Positions 9,920 to 19,994 are shown, numbered from the stretch's first letter. The stretch: DNA of 64,000 nt from Microcebus murinus (GCF_040939455.1 NC_134110.1:102267001-102331000); one strand, 5' to 3'. Numbers and translations: made by a program. Notes: generated by a model not told the origin, from the letters alone.

Positions 9920-12900
9920 CCTTGCGAGTGGAGGGGAATCCAGTTAATTTCCTCATAGACACAGGGGCAGAACATTCCGTGCTAACCCAGGACAGGGGAA
10001 AACTTTCTAATAAAACCAGCTGGGTACAGGGGGCGACTGGAACCAAACCTTATCGATGGACCAGACGACGAAAACTAGACTTGGGCTCAGGTCAGGTGAG
10101 CCATGCCTTTATGGTTATTCCTGAGTGTCCCACTCCGCTGCTAGGCAGAGATATCCTTACCAAGCTCAAGGCCCGAGTCCATTTTGAAGAAGAAGGGGTG
10201 ACAATAACTGATAGTGAAGGTAACCTCCTCTCCTGCCCCCGGGTCACCCAGGTCCTGACACTAGCTCAGGCAGACGAATACAGACTATACCAGCTCACTC
10301 AACATGGAGGAGAAGCGATGGATCAATGGCTGCGCGAGTTTCCCATGGCCTGGGCCGAGACAGGGGGAACGGGGTGGGCCAAGCACAGGCCGCCTCTTTA
10401 CATTGAATTAAAGCCCGGAGCCGAGCCGGCCAGAGTCAAGCAATATCCCATGTCCCAGGAGGCCAGAATGGGGATAACGCCCCACATTCGGAGACTTCTG
10501 GACAGTGGGGTTCTCTGGAAATGCCAGTCGGCGTGGAATACACCCCTATTGCCGGTAAAGAAACCGGGGGGACAGGACTATAGGCCTGTGCAGGATCTTA
10601 GGGAGGTCAATGTGAGGACCTTGGACATCCACCCTACTGTTCCAAACCCCTACACCCTGTTGAGCTCTCTCTCCCCTACTTTGTCGTGGTACACTGTCCT
10701 AGACTTGAAAGATGCCTTCTTCAGTCTGGCGATAGTGACACGCTGCCAGGAGATCTTCGCCTTTGAGTGGCAAGATGAAGAGAGAGGGATCCACGGACAG
10801 TTGGCATGGACGAGACTGCCCCAGGGATTCAAGAACTCGCCTACTCTGTTCAACGAGGCCCTCCAAGATGACCTGAGTGAGTACCGAGCCAACCATCCAA
10901 AGATAACTCTGCTACAATACGTGGATGACTTGTTGTTAGCCGCCCCCGATCCCTGGACTTGCCTGGAAAGCACCAAGGACTTGCTTAGGGTACTAGGCGA
11001 ACTGGGGTACCAGGCCAGTGCAAAGAAGGCCCAGATTTGTAAGGATGAAGTCACCTATTTGGGCTATAAGATCAAAGGGGGCCAAAGGTGGCTAACTGAG
11101 GCAATGAAGCAAACCGTGCTAAGAATACCTACCCCAACTTCTAGCCGGGAGCTAAGAGAATTCCTGGGGTCGGTAGGCTACTGCCGCCTCTGGATTCCGG
11201 GATTCGCAGAGAAGGCCCGACCTTTGTATGAAGGGTGTAAAGCGGGGCTGACATGGAAATGGACTGAGCAGATGGCGGATGCTTTTCAGGCCCTGAAGGC
11301 AGCCATGCTAGAGGCCCCTGCCTTAACGCTCCCAGATCCTACCAAAGAATTCCACCTTTATATAGATGAAAAATCGGGGATAGCTAAGGGGGTGCTTATG
11401 CAAACCCTAGGGCCCTAGAAAAGGCCTGTGGCATACCTATCAAAGAAACTGGATCCAGTGGCAGCAGGGTGGCCAGCATGCTTGCGAATGATCGCAGCCA
11501 CAGCTCTGATAGTCAAAGACGCTGATAAGCTTACTTTAGGGCAGCGGCTGCTCATCACTACCCCGCACGCTATAGAAGGGGTTTTAAAGCAGCCTCCGGG
11601 ACGATGGATTACAAATGCGAGGCTGACTCACTACCAAGGACTCCTGCTGGATGCTCCCCGAATTGAGTTCCGAGCCCCCACCGCCTTGAATCCAGCCACG
11701 CTCCTGCCCATCCCCAACTCGGCTGCACCTGAGCACGACTGCCTTGAGATCCTGGCCGAAACCCAGATGGCCCGAAAAGACTTAAAAGACCGCCCCCTTC
11801 CAAGCAGCGACCTGATCTGGTTCACGGATGGGAGCAGTTTCGTCCGGGACGGACACAGGTACGCAGGGGCGGCCATAGTCGATGACCAGGGCAAATTAGT
11901 CTGGGCGGCATGCCTCCCACAGGGGACATCTGCTCAAAAGGCAGAGTTGATAGCGCTGACAGAGGCTCTTTGCCGGGGCCAAGGGAAGAGACTGACAGTA
12001 TACACTGACAGCCGTTATGCTTTTGGGACTGTGCACATACACGGAGCTCTCTACAGGGAGAGGGGGTTCATCACAGCAGAAGGGAAGGAGATCAAGCATA
12101 AGCCCGAAATCCTCCGCTTGCTAGAGGCTGTCCTGCTGCCAAAGGCAGTAGCGGTAGTCCACACCCCGGGACACCAGGGTGGAGACTCAGTGGAGGCTAG
12201 GGGCAACCGACGGGCAGACGCCGAGGCTAAGAAAGCGGCGGGGGGTGCTACGCCACCAAATATCCTACACATCAGCCTTCCGCCCCCGGGCATGGGACAG
12301 ATACCTCCCCTGCCAGACTACTCCAGTGCAGACGAAGCCTGGGCTGCAAAACGACTAACTGTGGAAAAAGGTGAAGATGGCTGGCTGCGAGACGAAGAAC
12401 GCCGCCTGATAGTGCCAGAGACTCTGGGACGTCACCTGTTGACGCACCTACACCAGACCACACATTTAGGAAAGAGAAAAATGTTACAACTGTTAAACAC
12501 CGCCCAGCTCAGGTTCATGTCGCAGGGACGAGTGGCAGACGACATCGTCCGGGACTGCCGAGCCTGCCAAGTCATGCAGCCAGGGAGGGTCAAAGGGACC
12601 CATGCAGGTACGAGGGAAAGAGGGAGGCAGCCAGGACTGTTCTGGGAAATAGATTTTACAGAAGTCAAACCTGGAAAGTATGGGTACCGATATCTGCTAG
12701 TTATGGTGGATACGTTCTCCGGGTGGGTAGAGGCTTTCCCCACTAAAAAAGAGACTGCTCTGACGGTAGCCAAGAAAATATTGGAGAAAATAGTCCCTAG
12801 ATATGGACTGCCAGAGGGAATAGGATCAGACAATGGACCTGCTTTTGTCAGCCAAGTCAGTCAGGGACTGGCCCAGGCTCTGGGGACCAATTGGAAGCTA

Positions 12901-13533
12901 CATTGTGCCTATAACCCCCAGAGTTCAGGGCAGGTAGAGAGAATGAACAGAACAATAAAGGAGACCCTGACTAAATTGGCCCTGGAGACTGGCGGGGACT
13001 GGGTGACCCTCCTTCCCTTCGCCCTGTTCCGAGCCCGGAACACCCCCTATCATTTAGGCTTAACCCCCTTTGAAATCATGTATGGCACTCCTCCACCCGT
13101 AGTCCCCAGGGTAAGCCCTGAGGCCCTCCCAAGACACCCCAAAGACGTGTTGCAAGCCGTTCGAGCTCTGCAGCGCGTTCACAGCCAGGTATGGCCTGCC
13201 CTTCAGGCCATACACCGCGCCGCAGAGCCCGAGGAGAAGAGTGCCGGACATTCACATCATCCTCACCAACCAGGAGACTGGGTGTGGGTGAAGAGGCATA
13301 ACAGTAAAACCCTAGAGCCTAGGTGGAAGGGGCCCTTTCAAATTATTCTTATTACCCCCACTGCTCTCAAGGTAGACGGCATATCAACTTGGATACACCA
13401 CTCCCACGTGAGGCCAGCCAACGAGAACGACCTAGAACGGTGCCAGAGCCAGTGGAGAGCGACGGTGGACCCAGAGAACCCACTGAAAGTCAGGCTGACT
13501 CAAGTAGCAGCAGCGCCACGAGAAGCCAGCTGA
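9877..13533 (+). pseudogene. pol: pro-pol polyprotein with internal amber codon
   Basis: One frame for 1,218 codons apart from TAG at 11416-11418. Order: aspartic protease (DTGA, Asp codon at 9958), reverse transcriptase (LPQGF near 10818; YVDD at 10918-10929), RNase H (Asp 11827, Glu 11944, Asp 12007), integrase with an H/H..C-X2-C zinc domain (about 12430-12575) and DDE catalytic residues (Asp 12652, Asp 12829, Glu 12937). All catalytic residues are present. The frame opens right after TGA 9874-9876 and is offset by -1 from gag, whereas gammaretroviral pol normally follows gag in the same frame through a readthrough stop. The amber codon sits between the RT core and RNase H and would cut the product there. 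Confidence 0.95.
11416..11418 (+). other. Premature amber codon in pol
   Basis: TAG in frame between '..TLGP' and 'KRPVAYL..'. Both flanks remain in the same frame and pol-like, so this is a point change rather than an indel. A tryptophan codon (TGG) changed by G-to-A in a GG context is the simplest origin. Confidence 0.9.
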
Positions 13534-14289
13534 GTCCTATTCCTCTTGGACTACTAGTTATACTGTCTAAACTCAGACTCGGGGCTGTGGCACCTGGAGA
13601 TTGGACCTCACTACAAAAATGTATGCAGGGTTTGTTTTGTATCTCCTTGAGAGTATTTTGTTAATGGGTGGGGGTGTTGTAAGTGTAATGAACAATTTCA
13701 ATCCCCACAAACCCATAACCTGACATGGGAAATTGTCAATCAAGAAACCCACGAGGTCTGGAACGTGACCTCTGGGGTGGCCCCCTTAAACAGTTGGTGG
13801 CCGGACTTATATTTTAACTTAAAAAAGTCTTTAACCTCCCTCTCGGAAGTAGTTTTGCAAAACCGGAGAGGGTTAGACTTAGTGTTCCTGCAACAGAGAG
13901 GGCTATGTGCGGCCCTCCGGGAGGAATGCTGTTTCTGTGCCGACCACACAGGAGTGGTAAGAGAGTCCATGGCCAAAGTAAGAGAAGGGCTTGCTCCTCG
14001 CAAACGAGAGTACGAAAAACAAACAGGTTGGTTTGAGTCCTGGTTCAATAGTTCCCCCTGGCTGACTACCCTGATTTCCGCGCTTGTAGGACCACTGGTG
14101 ATCTTACTCTTAGCCCTGACATTTGGGCCCTGCATAGTAAACAAACTCATAAGATTTGTAAGAGACAGGGTCAGTGCTGTTCAGCTTCTGGTGCTGCAAC
14201 AGCAATATCAAAGACTTGGGACAAATAATGCAGACCCAGAACTTATAAATTACCCAGAAGACGAGCAAGAGTGCTCCTCAGCTATGTAA
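13534..14289 (+). pseudogene. env: env remnant: SU amino end joined to TM
   Basis: From ATG 13619 a signal-peptide-like hydrophobic stretch runs in one frame to TGA 13721-13723. The same SU amino-terminal region continues in a different frame ('[17 protein letters not shown]'), so a small indel lies near 13700-13720. After '..[11 protein letters not shown]' (about 13825) the sequence jumps directly to the TM ectodomain: an LQNRRGLDL immunosuppressive-region motif, CX6CC (13906-13932), a membrane segment (about 14060-14130) and a cytoplasmic tail ending in a tyrosine-containing R-peptide-like region. Most of SU, the cleavage site and the fusion peptide are absent, so it cannot serve as an entry glycoprotein. 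Confidence 0.9.
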
Positions 14290-14303
14290 AGGAAAGGGGG
14301 AAA
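14288..14303 (+). other. Polypurine tract
   Basis: AAAGGAAAGGGGGAAA ends exactly where the 3' LTR begins, overlapping the last bases of the env stop codon. This is the plus-strand primer site of retroviral reverse transcription and is uninterrupted. Confidence 0.93.
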
Positions 14304-14757
14304 TGTGGGGGCGCCTCGATGGCCCTTCGGCAGCCTCTCAGTGGCACAACAAGAAAGGAATTTCCCCCCCCTTCGTGTGAAGTAGGGTGAGGCAATTAGC
14401 GAACAGCACACATCTGTTTATACTCTTACCTCCAGTTATCTCTTGGGCTGTGAAGGAAGGCAAAAGGGAGGTGGGATGCGCAGGGATCGCGCAGAATTCA
14501 AAGAAAATTAATCACTTCAAAGGTCAGCTCATGGCCAGCACGTAATTAGTTTGTGCCTTGCTAGGGCCCTTTGGGGGGGGGATAAAAGGCACCCCGCAAT
14601 TCAGGTCGGGGTCCTTGCCCAAGGAGAGCGACCACTGCGTTGGGGCTCGAGGGCTCGGACCCTGGCTAGCCAGAAAATAAACCTCCTCTTGTGTGATTGC
14701 ATCCTCGATGTCTCTGCTTTTCTGTCCGGTGGGGCTGTGGAAGGTCGGTCCCTAACA
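14304..14757 (+). repeat. 3' LTR
   Basis: 454 bp, identical to the 5' LTR except A14540 (G7495 in the 5' copy). The change is CpG to CpA, the commonest decay of methylated CpG. The AATAAA at 14676-14681 would end proviral transcripts. Confidence 0.97.
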
Positions 14758-14761
14758 ACCT
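14758..14761 (+). repeat. Target-site duplication, right copy (ACCT)
   Basis: Matches 7255-7258. An intact pair shows the two LTRs belong to one integration and have not recombined with another copy. Confidence 0.9.
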
Positions 14762-15089
14762 CTCCTTTATGACAGAACATATTTTATCCTTGCAATTGGC
14801 GAGCAATCTTTGTGGTGCTGTGTTGGCACAATACAAATATCTTTGTTTCCAACAAGGCTTCCACCCAATAGTTTTGCCTCCATTGATAAGCCTTGCTTAA
14901 ATTAATTATCACGTAGTGATTGTTATTCTAACTGCAAAATGGTGATTTTTCTAATTCTGTCATTCCTTCTGCATTTGTCAGCTGGCATTCATCTGCATAG
15001 CAGAGTTTAAGGAAGCTCTTTTCAATTAATTGTTGAAGTAGAAGTTATTGGAATGTCTGAATGTTTGTGGGGATAAGTGGATACCTTTC
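14762..15089. repeat. Ancient interspersed repeat, 3' side of provirus
   Basis: Sequence like 'cctccattgataagccttgcttaaattaattatcacgtagtg' and 'ctaattctgtcattccttctgcattt' belongs to a common very old mammalian repeat, apparently the continuation of 6951-7258. Family not assigned. No gene. Confidence 0.4.
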
Positions 15090-15900
15090 CTCTACTTTCC
15101 TGGGTTCTCCACCTGGGGCCCTGGAAATTAAACTGAAAAAGAAGAATTAGCAAGAGAAAAACTAACAGAATTTATTAATACATGTAGCATGCATACATGT
15201 GGTAGAAACTCAGTGATGAGTAACTGACTATGATCAGAACTTGGGCTCACATGCTATTTCAACAAAGAACAATAAACTTACAGAAAAGTGACAAGACAAA
15301 GGAAAATGGGGTAGACTTTTAGGGGCAATAAACTGAAAAAGTAAATCTATGGGGAGAAATTAATGGAAGAAAAAGGTTGTTTTAGCAAGGTTTGTTATGT
15401 AGATTCCTCTGGTGGATTTCTCAGTTGATAAGAGTCTATGTCAGGCGTCCTCAAATTACAGGCCTCGGGCCACATGCGGGTGTTTTAGCCCGTTTATTTT
15501 TTTACTTCAAAATAAAGTATGTGCAGTATGCATAGGAATTTGTTCATAGTTTTTTTAAACTATAGTCCTGCCCTCCAACGGTCTGAGGGACAGTGAACTG
15601 GTCCCCTGTTTAAAAGGTTTGAGGACCCCTCTATGTGTTGTCTCCGGAGATTAAGAAATCTAAGCCTGCTTTTAGGCAAATGGGGGAGCAGAGAGGTTTT
15701 TTACTGGTATCTTCTCTTTCTCAATTGCCTTCAGCTCAAAATAATCTTTACACCAAAGTGACATATTTTGGAGTGATGTATTTTGATCTCCCACAAGTAC
15801 CAATAACATAATAAACATTTTGCAGTAGGAGGCAGATGTGGATAATTTAGAAGAGAAGGAGGACCCAAAAGAAATAAGCCCTTGAGAAGGCGAAAAGAAA
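15090..15900 (-). repeat. Old LTR-like repeat, interrupted by a hAT element
   Basis: Several short strings are shared with 58926-59560, including a 'catattttgg' block and neighbouring 'tttaggcaaat', suggesting two copies of the same old LTR-like family. Orientation and family are uncertain. The hAT element at 15442-15629 sits inside it. Confidence 0.35.
15442..15629. mobile_element. Non-autonomous hAT-type DNA transposon (188 bp)
   Basis: Ends are inverted repeats: CAGGCGTCCTCAAA at the left and TTTGAGGACCCC at the right, with one mismatch. A 7-bp flanking repeat 'tctatgt' (15435-15441 and 15630-15636) fits hAT target duplications (7-8 bp). The interior has no frame, so it would need a transposase in trans. 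The exact family name cannot be given without a library search. Confidence 0.75.
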
Positions 15901-16199
15901 AGGAACCAAGAGCCACGTGATGCACTTGATGTTTGGCTGGAGACACACCCCTTCCCTATGGCTGGGGTGAGGGGCGCTCAGCTGTGAGAAGGTGAAGGAG
16001 TAATTCCATGTCTAGGCATACCCTAAGACAATGACTTTAAAACCAAGATAAAACAGATGCATGAAGATCCCATTATAGTAATGAGGAAAAAAAATGTTTA
16101 AAATGGGAGCAATAGAGGAACAGCAACAGAGAAATGGCAAAGGCTATTATTACATTTTCACTCTCTGTGGCATACCATGCCACTAAAAAAATAATCATT
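15901..16199. other. No feature recognised
   Basis: Unique-looking AT-rich DNA leading to the CWC15 retrocopy insertion point. No frame or repeat is supported. Confidence 0.5.
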
Positions 16200-17261
16200 A
16201 AGAAACCTATAGAGGAGTCCTAACTTGCTTCTGTATGATCTCCGGAGGCTGCTGCATCGGACCTCGGCCAAACATAAAAGATGACAACAGCAGCCAGGCC
16301 AACTTTTGAACCTGCGAGAGGTGGCAGGGGAAAAGGGGAAGGTGATTTGAGCCAACTCTCAAAGCAGTATTCAAGCAGAGACCTACCCTCTCATACAAAG
16401 ATAAAATACAGACAGACTACTCAGGATGCTCCTGAAGAGGTTCGTAACCGTGACTTCAGAAGAGAGTTGGAAGAGAGAGAGCGAGCTGCTGCTAGAGAGA
16501 AAAATAGAGATCGTCCAACCCGAGAACATACAACCTCCTCTTCAGTGTCGAAAAAGCCTCGATTAGACCAGATTCCTGCTGCCAACCTTGATGCAGATGA
16601 CCCTCTAACAGATGAGGAAGATGAAGATTTTGAAGAAGAGAGTGATGATGATGATACTGCAGCTCTTCTTGCAGAACTAGAAAAAATTAAAAAAGAAAGA
16701 GCTGAAGAGCAAGCCAGAAAGGAACAAGAGCAAAAAGCTGAAGAAGAAAGGATTCGTATGGAGAACATTCTGAGTGGAAATCCCCTCCTTAATCTCACTG
16801 GCCCATCCCAGCCTCAGGCCAACTTCAAAGTTAAAAGAAGGTGGGATGATGATGTTGTCTTCAAGAACTGTGCAAAAGGTGTAGATGATCAGAAGAAAGA
16901 CAAAAGATTTGTAAATGATACATTGCGATCTGAATTTCACAAAAAGTTCATGGAGAAATATATCAAATAGTACAGTTTTATGTGCTTAATTAAAGACTGT
17001 AAAATATGAAGGATCATTTTTTCTTTTCCTTTGTCTAAATTGTGTATAGGTTTCTCTAATTTTAAGTTCTAAAATATCTTTTTATTTAGAGATACCTAAG
17101 TTGATAATGGACTTTGGAATGGGTTTAATCTGGTTTCCATTCTCTGAATGTTTCTAGTCCTATGTTCTCTTTTTAATATGGGAAAAGGGAATCTACTTGT
17201 AATAAATATTTTTGATCTAAATAACCAAAAAAAAAAAAAAAAAAAAAAAGAAACCTATAGA
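16200..17261 (+). mobile_element. L1-mediated retrocopy unit of CWC15 mRNA
   Basis: A 14-bp direct repeat 'aagaaacctataga' at 16200-16213 and 17248-17261 brackets an intronless cDNA: about 67 bases of 5' UTR, the coding frame, about 260 bases of 3' UTR with AATAAA at 17201, and a 23-base poly(A) run (17227-17249). The target reads TTAAGAA, close to the L1 endonuclease consensus. All hallmarks of retroposition are intact. Confidence 0.95.
16281..16970 (+). CDS. CWC15: CWC15 retrocopy with intact frame (229 aa)
   Basis: CWC15 is a small, largely disordered spliceosome component linked to the PRP19/CDC5L (NineTeen) complex and acts in the nucleus during pre-mRNA splicing. The frame starts [11 protein letters not shown], continues through an arginine/glutamate-rich region (about residues 50-80), an acidic run ([15 protein letters not shown], about 113-127), a lysine/glutamate coiled-coil-like segment (about 130-160) and the conserved [15 protein letters not shown] box (about 187-201), ending YIK. 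Length equals the usual 229 aa and no disabling change is seen. Because it is an intronless poly(A)-tailed copy, it is a retrocopy, not the parental gene. Whether it is transcribed is unknown; it has no obvious promoter of its own beyond local sequence. It could be a young, not yet decayed pseudogene. Confidence 0.9.
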
Positions 17262-18030
17262 AAGATAGGAACCCAGCAACTGAAAAGAAAGTCAATATTT
17301 TTTTTTGAAATTTTCCAATGACCATATGCTAATTTTCTGTCTCCAACTGCAAAGTCAGAGTTCTGTGCATGAGTCGTCCTGTGGGGGCAGGCAAGTCCAC
17401 TTTTTACAAAACCGTAAGTAGAGTTGCACTATGGTAGCTCCTGTAGGGTTGTTTTATCCACGTGGCTCCCCCTACTGAGAATAACATAGAATTAATTTAA
17501 CCAGTTTCCTTTGTTACTCACTGGGTATAAACTGTTACTCACAAAGAGAATGTTTATTTTTGAGGATTCTTTCTATTTCAATATATTAATGGCAGGAGAA
17601 AAAAACAACAACAGAGTTTTCAAGCATGCCAACAGACCAAAGAAATAATTCTTACATGATTTTTTTGAAAGTAAAATTCTACCATCAAGAGAAGCCTGAA
17701 GCCTGTGTCCTGGAAAGTCTAAATAATCAATATTTTGATATTTTAGATACTACTTGTTACCCACGATAGTCACGTATTATAAATTATAACTTAATAATCA
17801 GGCAAGAAAAAGTGCAAGCTTCTGAAAGAGATCAGTTAAAAGCAGGCTCAGAATCACTGATAATTGTCGACAGGTGAGAAAATAAAATCGAGTCAGGTGC
17901 CTGCACTTTTACCACACTAATACCACACAGGCAGGTGCGTATGCTCCTGTCCGCAGAGCTGTGCCGCCCGAGTGGCTGCACTCGCGGGTCTCCTTCTGGG
18001 GTCCGCCCGGGCGCTAGCAAGGCCGCTGCT
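17262..18030. other. No gene seen; GC content rises toward the minisatellite
   Basis: AT-rich unique DNA up to about 17850, then an abrupt CpG-rich flank (17920-18030) leading into the tandem array. Reverse frames here are extensions of the array and lack domains. Confidence 0.5.
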
Positions 18031-18910
18031 CGCCGCCACCCGGAGAGTCTGACTTGGTGGGTCTCAAAGGCGGCCGCCACCCGGAGAGTCTGACTCGGTG
18101 GGTCTCAAAGGCGGCCGCCACCCGGAGAGTCTGACTCGGTGGGTCTCAAAGGCGGCCGCCACCCGGAGAGTCTGACTCGGTGGGTCTCAAAGGCGGCGGC
18201 GCACGGAGAGTCTGACTTGGTGGGTCTCAAAGGCGGCGGCGCACGGAGAGTCTGACTTGGTGGGTCTCAAAGGCGGCGGCGCACGGAGAGTCTGACTTGG
18301 TGGGTCTCAAAGGCGGCGGGCGCACGGAGAGTCTGACTTGGTGGGTCTCAAAGGCGGCCTGGCGCACGGAGAGTCTGACTCGGTGGGTCTCAAAGGTGGC
18401 CTGGAGCACGGAGAGTCTGACTTGGTGGGTCTCAAAGGCGGCCTGGCGCACGGAGAGTCTGACTCGGTGGGTCTCAAAGGTGGCCTGGAGCACGGAGAGT
18501 CTGACTCGGTGGGTCTCAAAGGCGGCCTGGCGCACGGAGAGTCTGACTTGGTGGGTCTCAAAGGCGGCCTGGCGCACGGAGAGTCTGACTTGGTGGGTCT
18601 CAAAGGCGGCCGCCACCCGGAGAGTCTGACTTGGTGGGTCTCAAAGGCGGCGGGCGCACGGAGAGTCTGACTTGGTGGGTCTCAAAGGCGGCGGGCGCAC
18701 GGAGAGTCTGACTTGGTGGGTCTCAAAGGCGGCCTGGCGCACGGAGAGTCTGACTTGGTGGGTCTCAAAGGCGGCGGGCGCACGGAGAGTCTGACTTGGT
18801 GGGTCTCAAAGGCGGCCGCCACCCGGAGAGTCTGACTCGGTGGGTCTCAAAGGCGGCCGCCACCCGGAGAGTCTGACTCGGTGGGTCTCAAAGGCGGCGG
18901 CGCACGGAGA
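18031..18910. repeat. CpG-rich minisatellite, 21 full units of 40-42 bp
   Basis: Each unit carries 'cggagagtctgact(t/c)ggtgggtctcaaaggcgg' in pieces, joined by one of five linkers: ccgccacc (A), cggcgca (B), cgggcgca (C), cctggcgca (D), cctggagca (E). Linker order by eye is A A A A B B B C D E D E D D A C C D C A A, then a partial B unit. Period is 40 with B, 41 with A or C, 42 with D or E. Units are nearly identical otherwise, implying recent expansion or homogenisation. The array is open in several frames on both strands merely because the unit lacks stops. No protein is inferred. Confidence 0.95.
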
Positions 18911-19205
18911 CTGCTGCGGTCGCCCCGCCGGCCTGGGGTGCTGGACTGAGGGGGACGGTCCTGCCGCAGGCGACGTCCTCACAGATGCGCGTCCGTGTCT
19001 CCAAATATGCATCTCAGAGTGCGCGTTGTCAGAGAGACTTAGTGTTTTAGATTGCTTCAATTTATCATTTCATTCCCAGGCATTTCGTGACATCTGCATG
19101 CCATATCTACTTCATACACTAAGATTCTTCCAAGTAATGGATTTCTGCCTGAGTTCCTCTAGGCCAAGAAGAAGGTTCACTAACATTTCATCAAACCTGT
19201 TTTAT

Positions 19206-19208
<3 letters not shown>
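18911..19208. other. 3' flank of the minisatellite, no gene seen
   Basis: The first ~80 bases are CpG-rich, then composition returns to background. The open frame crossing 18840-19301 is an extension of the array and a microsatellite. Confidence 0.5.
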
Positions 19209-19245
<37 letters not shown>

Positions 19246-19255
19246 TCACTCACTC
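19209..19255. repeat. (CA)n(CTCA)n microsatellite
   Basis: About 16 CA dinucleotides followed by a short CTCA run. Confidence 0.9.
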
Positions 19256-19978
19256 CAGTTTAAAATGGCGCAGTTACACGCTGCTTGTTATTTTCTCTTA
19301 AAACTCTACTATACTAGCATGACGGAAATGTTGTAAATGGACAGAGAGAGTGGCTGAGCGACGGCGGGGGTGAGAGGTGAGATCCCGAGAGGCCAGAGGC
19401 AGAGGGAGAGGCAGCGAGCAGCAGAATGGAGACGTGTCTCCGAGGGACTCACCAACCCCATCCCCTCTGACTGCGCCAGAGCACCCCAGAGGACCCGCAT
19501 GCCCACGGGAGCTGGGGGCGCAGGGCACAGACGGGGAGGCTGAAGGAAGTGTGCATGAAGAATGGTGAGACCGCCCGTCTGACCCACGCCGCCAGGCACA
19601 CCCCGCTGCCCGCCCTGCAGGGGACTGGAACTTCTCACTCTGGAGAAATTGGTCCCACAGACGCGCTGGACAAATCCCAGGTGCTGCAGAGGACAGGAAG
19701 CAAGTGCCGGAACAAAAATAGAGGGAGGAAGGAAGTAAGAGTCTAACAGGATGTGTGGAGAGGTCCCTGGAACACTGCTAGCTTTCAAAAGTGCCAACAG
19801 CCCCTCCCCCAAACCTTTCCAATTATAATGTGTAAAATTAACTAATTAAAATATTGAAATATAAACCTATAATTTAGCAATAAGGAGGTAAATTCCAGAG
19901 TAAACAGTTAAAGTAGCTCTGAGAGGGACTCGGGGCTGTTAGGACTGGGCAAGGGACGGCCAATTATAAGAAGTTTTC
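19256..19978. other. No gene seen
   Basis: Moderately GC-rich unique DNA (19370-19700) with short frames on both strands that show no domain. Nothing recognised. Confidence 0.45.
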
Positions 19979-19994
19979 CATCTACCCAAAAGAT

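Larger units (their letters stand above)
7259..14757 (+). mobile_element. Gammaretrovirus-type endogenous provirus (class I ERV)
   Basis: A 7,499-bp provirus: LTR, proline primer site, leader, gag, pro-pol, env remnant, polypurine tract, LTR, with 4-bp target duplications. Class is shown by the tRNA-Pro site, a single CCHC knuckle in nucleocapsid, a PPPY late motif, pol domain order PR-RT-RH-IN with YVDD, and a transmembrane CX6CC motif. It is shorter than a complete gammaretrovirus because most of env SU is missing. The two 454-bp LTRs differ at only one base, so integration looks recent. Coding breaks: frame shift in gag near 8610-8650, gag/pol register change near 9878, amber codon at 11416, frame shift plus large deletion in env. 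It cannot encode a complete virus as it stands. Confidence 0.96.

Noticed and set aside
9481..10046. Reverse-strand frames of 164-182 codons opposite gag/pol
   Set aside because: Shadows of the viral coding strand with no homology of their own.
13323..13664. 113-codon frame overlapping the pol end
   Set aside because: Serine/proline-rich, mostly a shifted reading of the integrase C terminus; the env signal-like segment is better read from 13619 in another frame.
18227..18670. Repetitive proteins of about 100-130 residues on both strands in the minisatellite
   Set aside because: The tandem unit simply lacks stops; frames change with unit length (40-42 bp), so no protein repeat is maintained.
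18031..18910. CRISPR-like array
   Set aside because: Units are contiguous with no unique spacers; this is a eukaryotic minisatellite.
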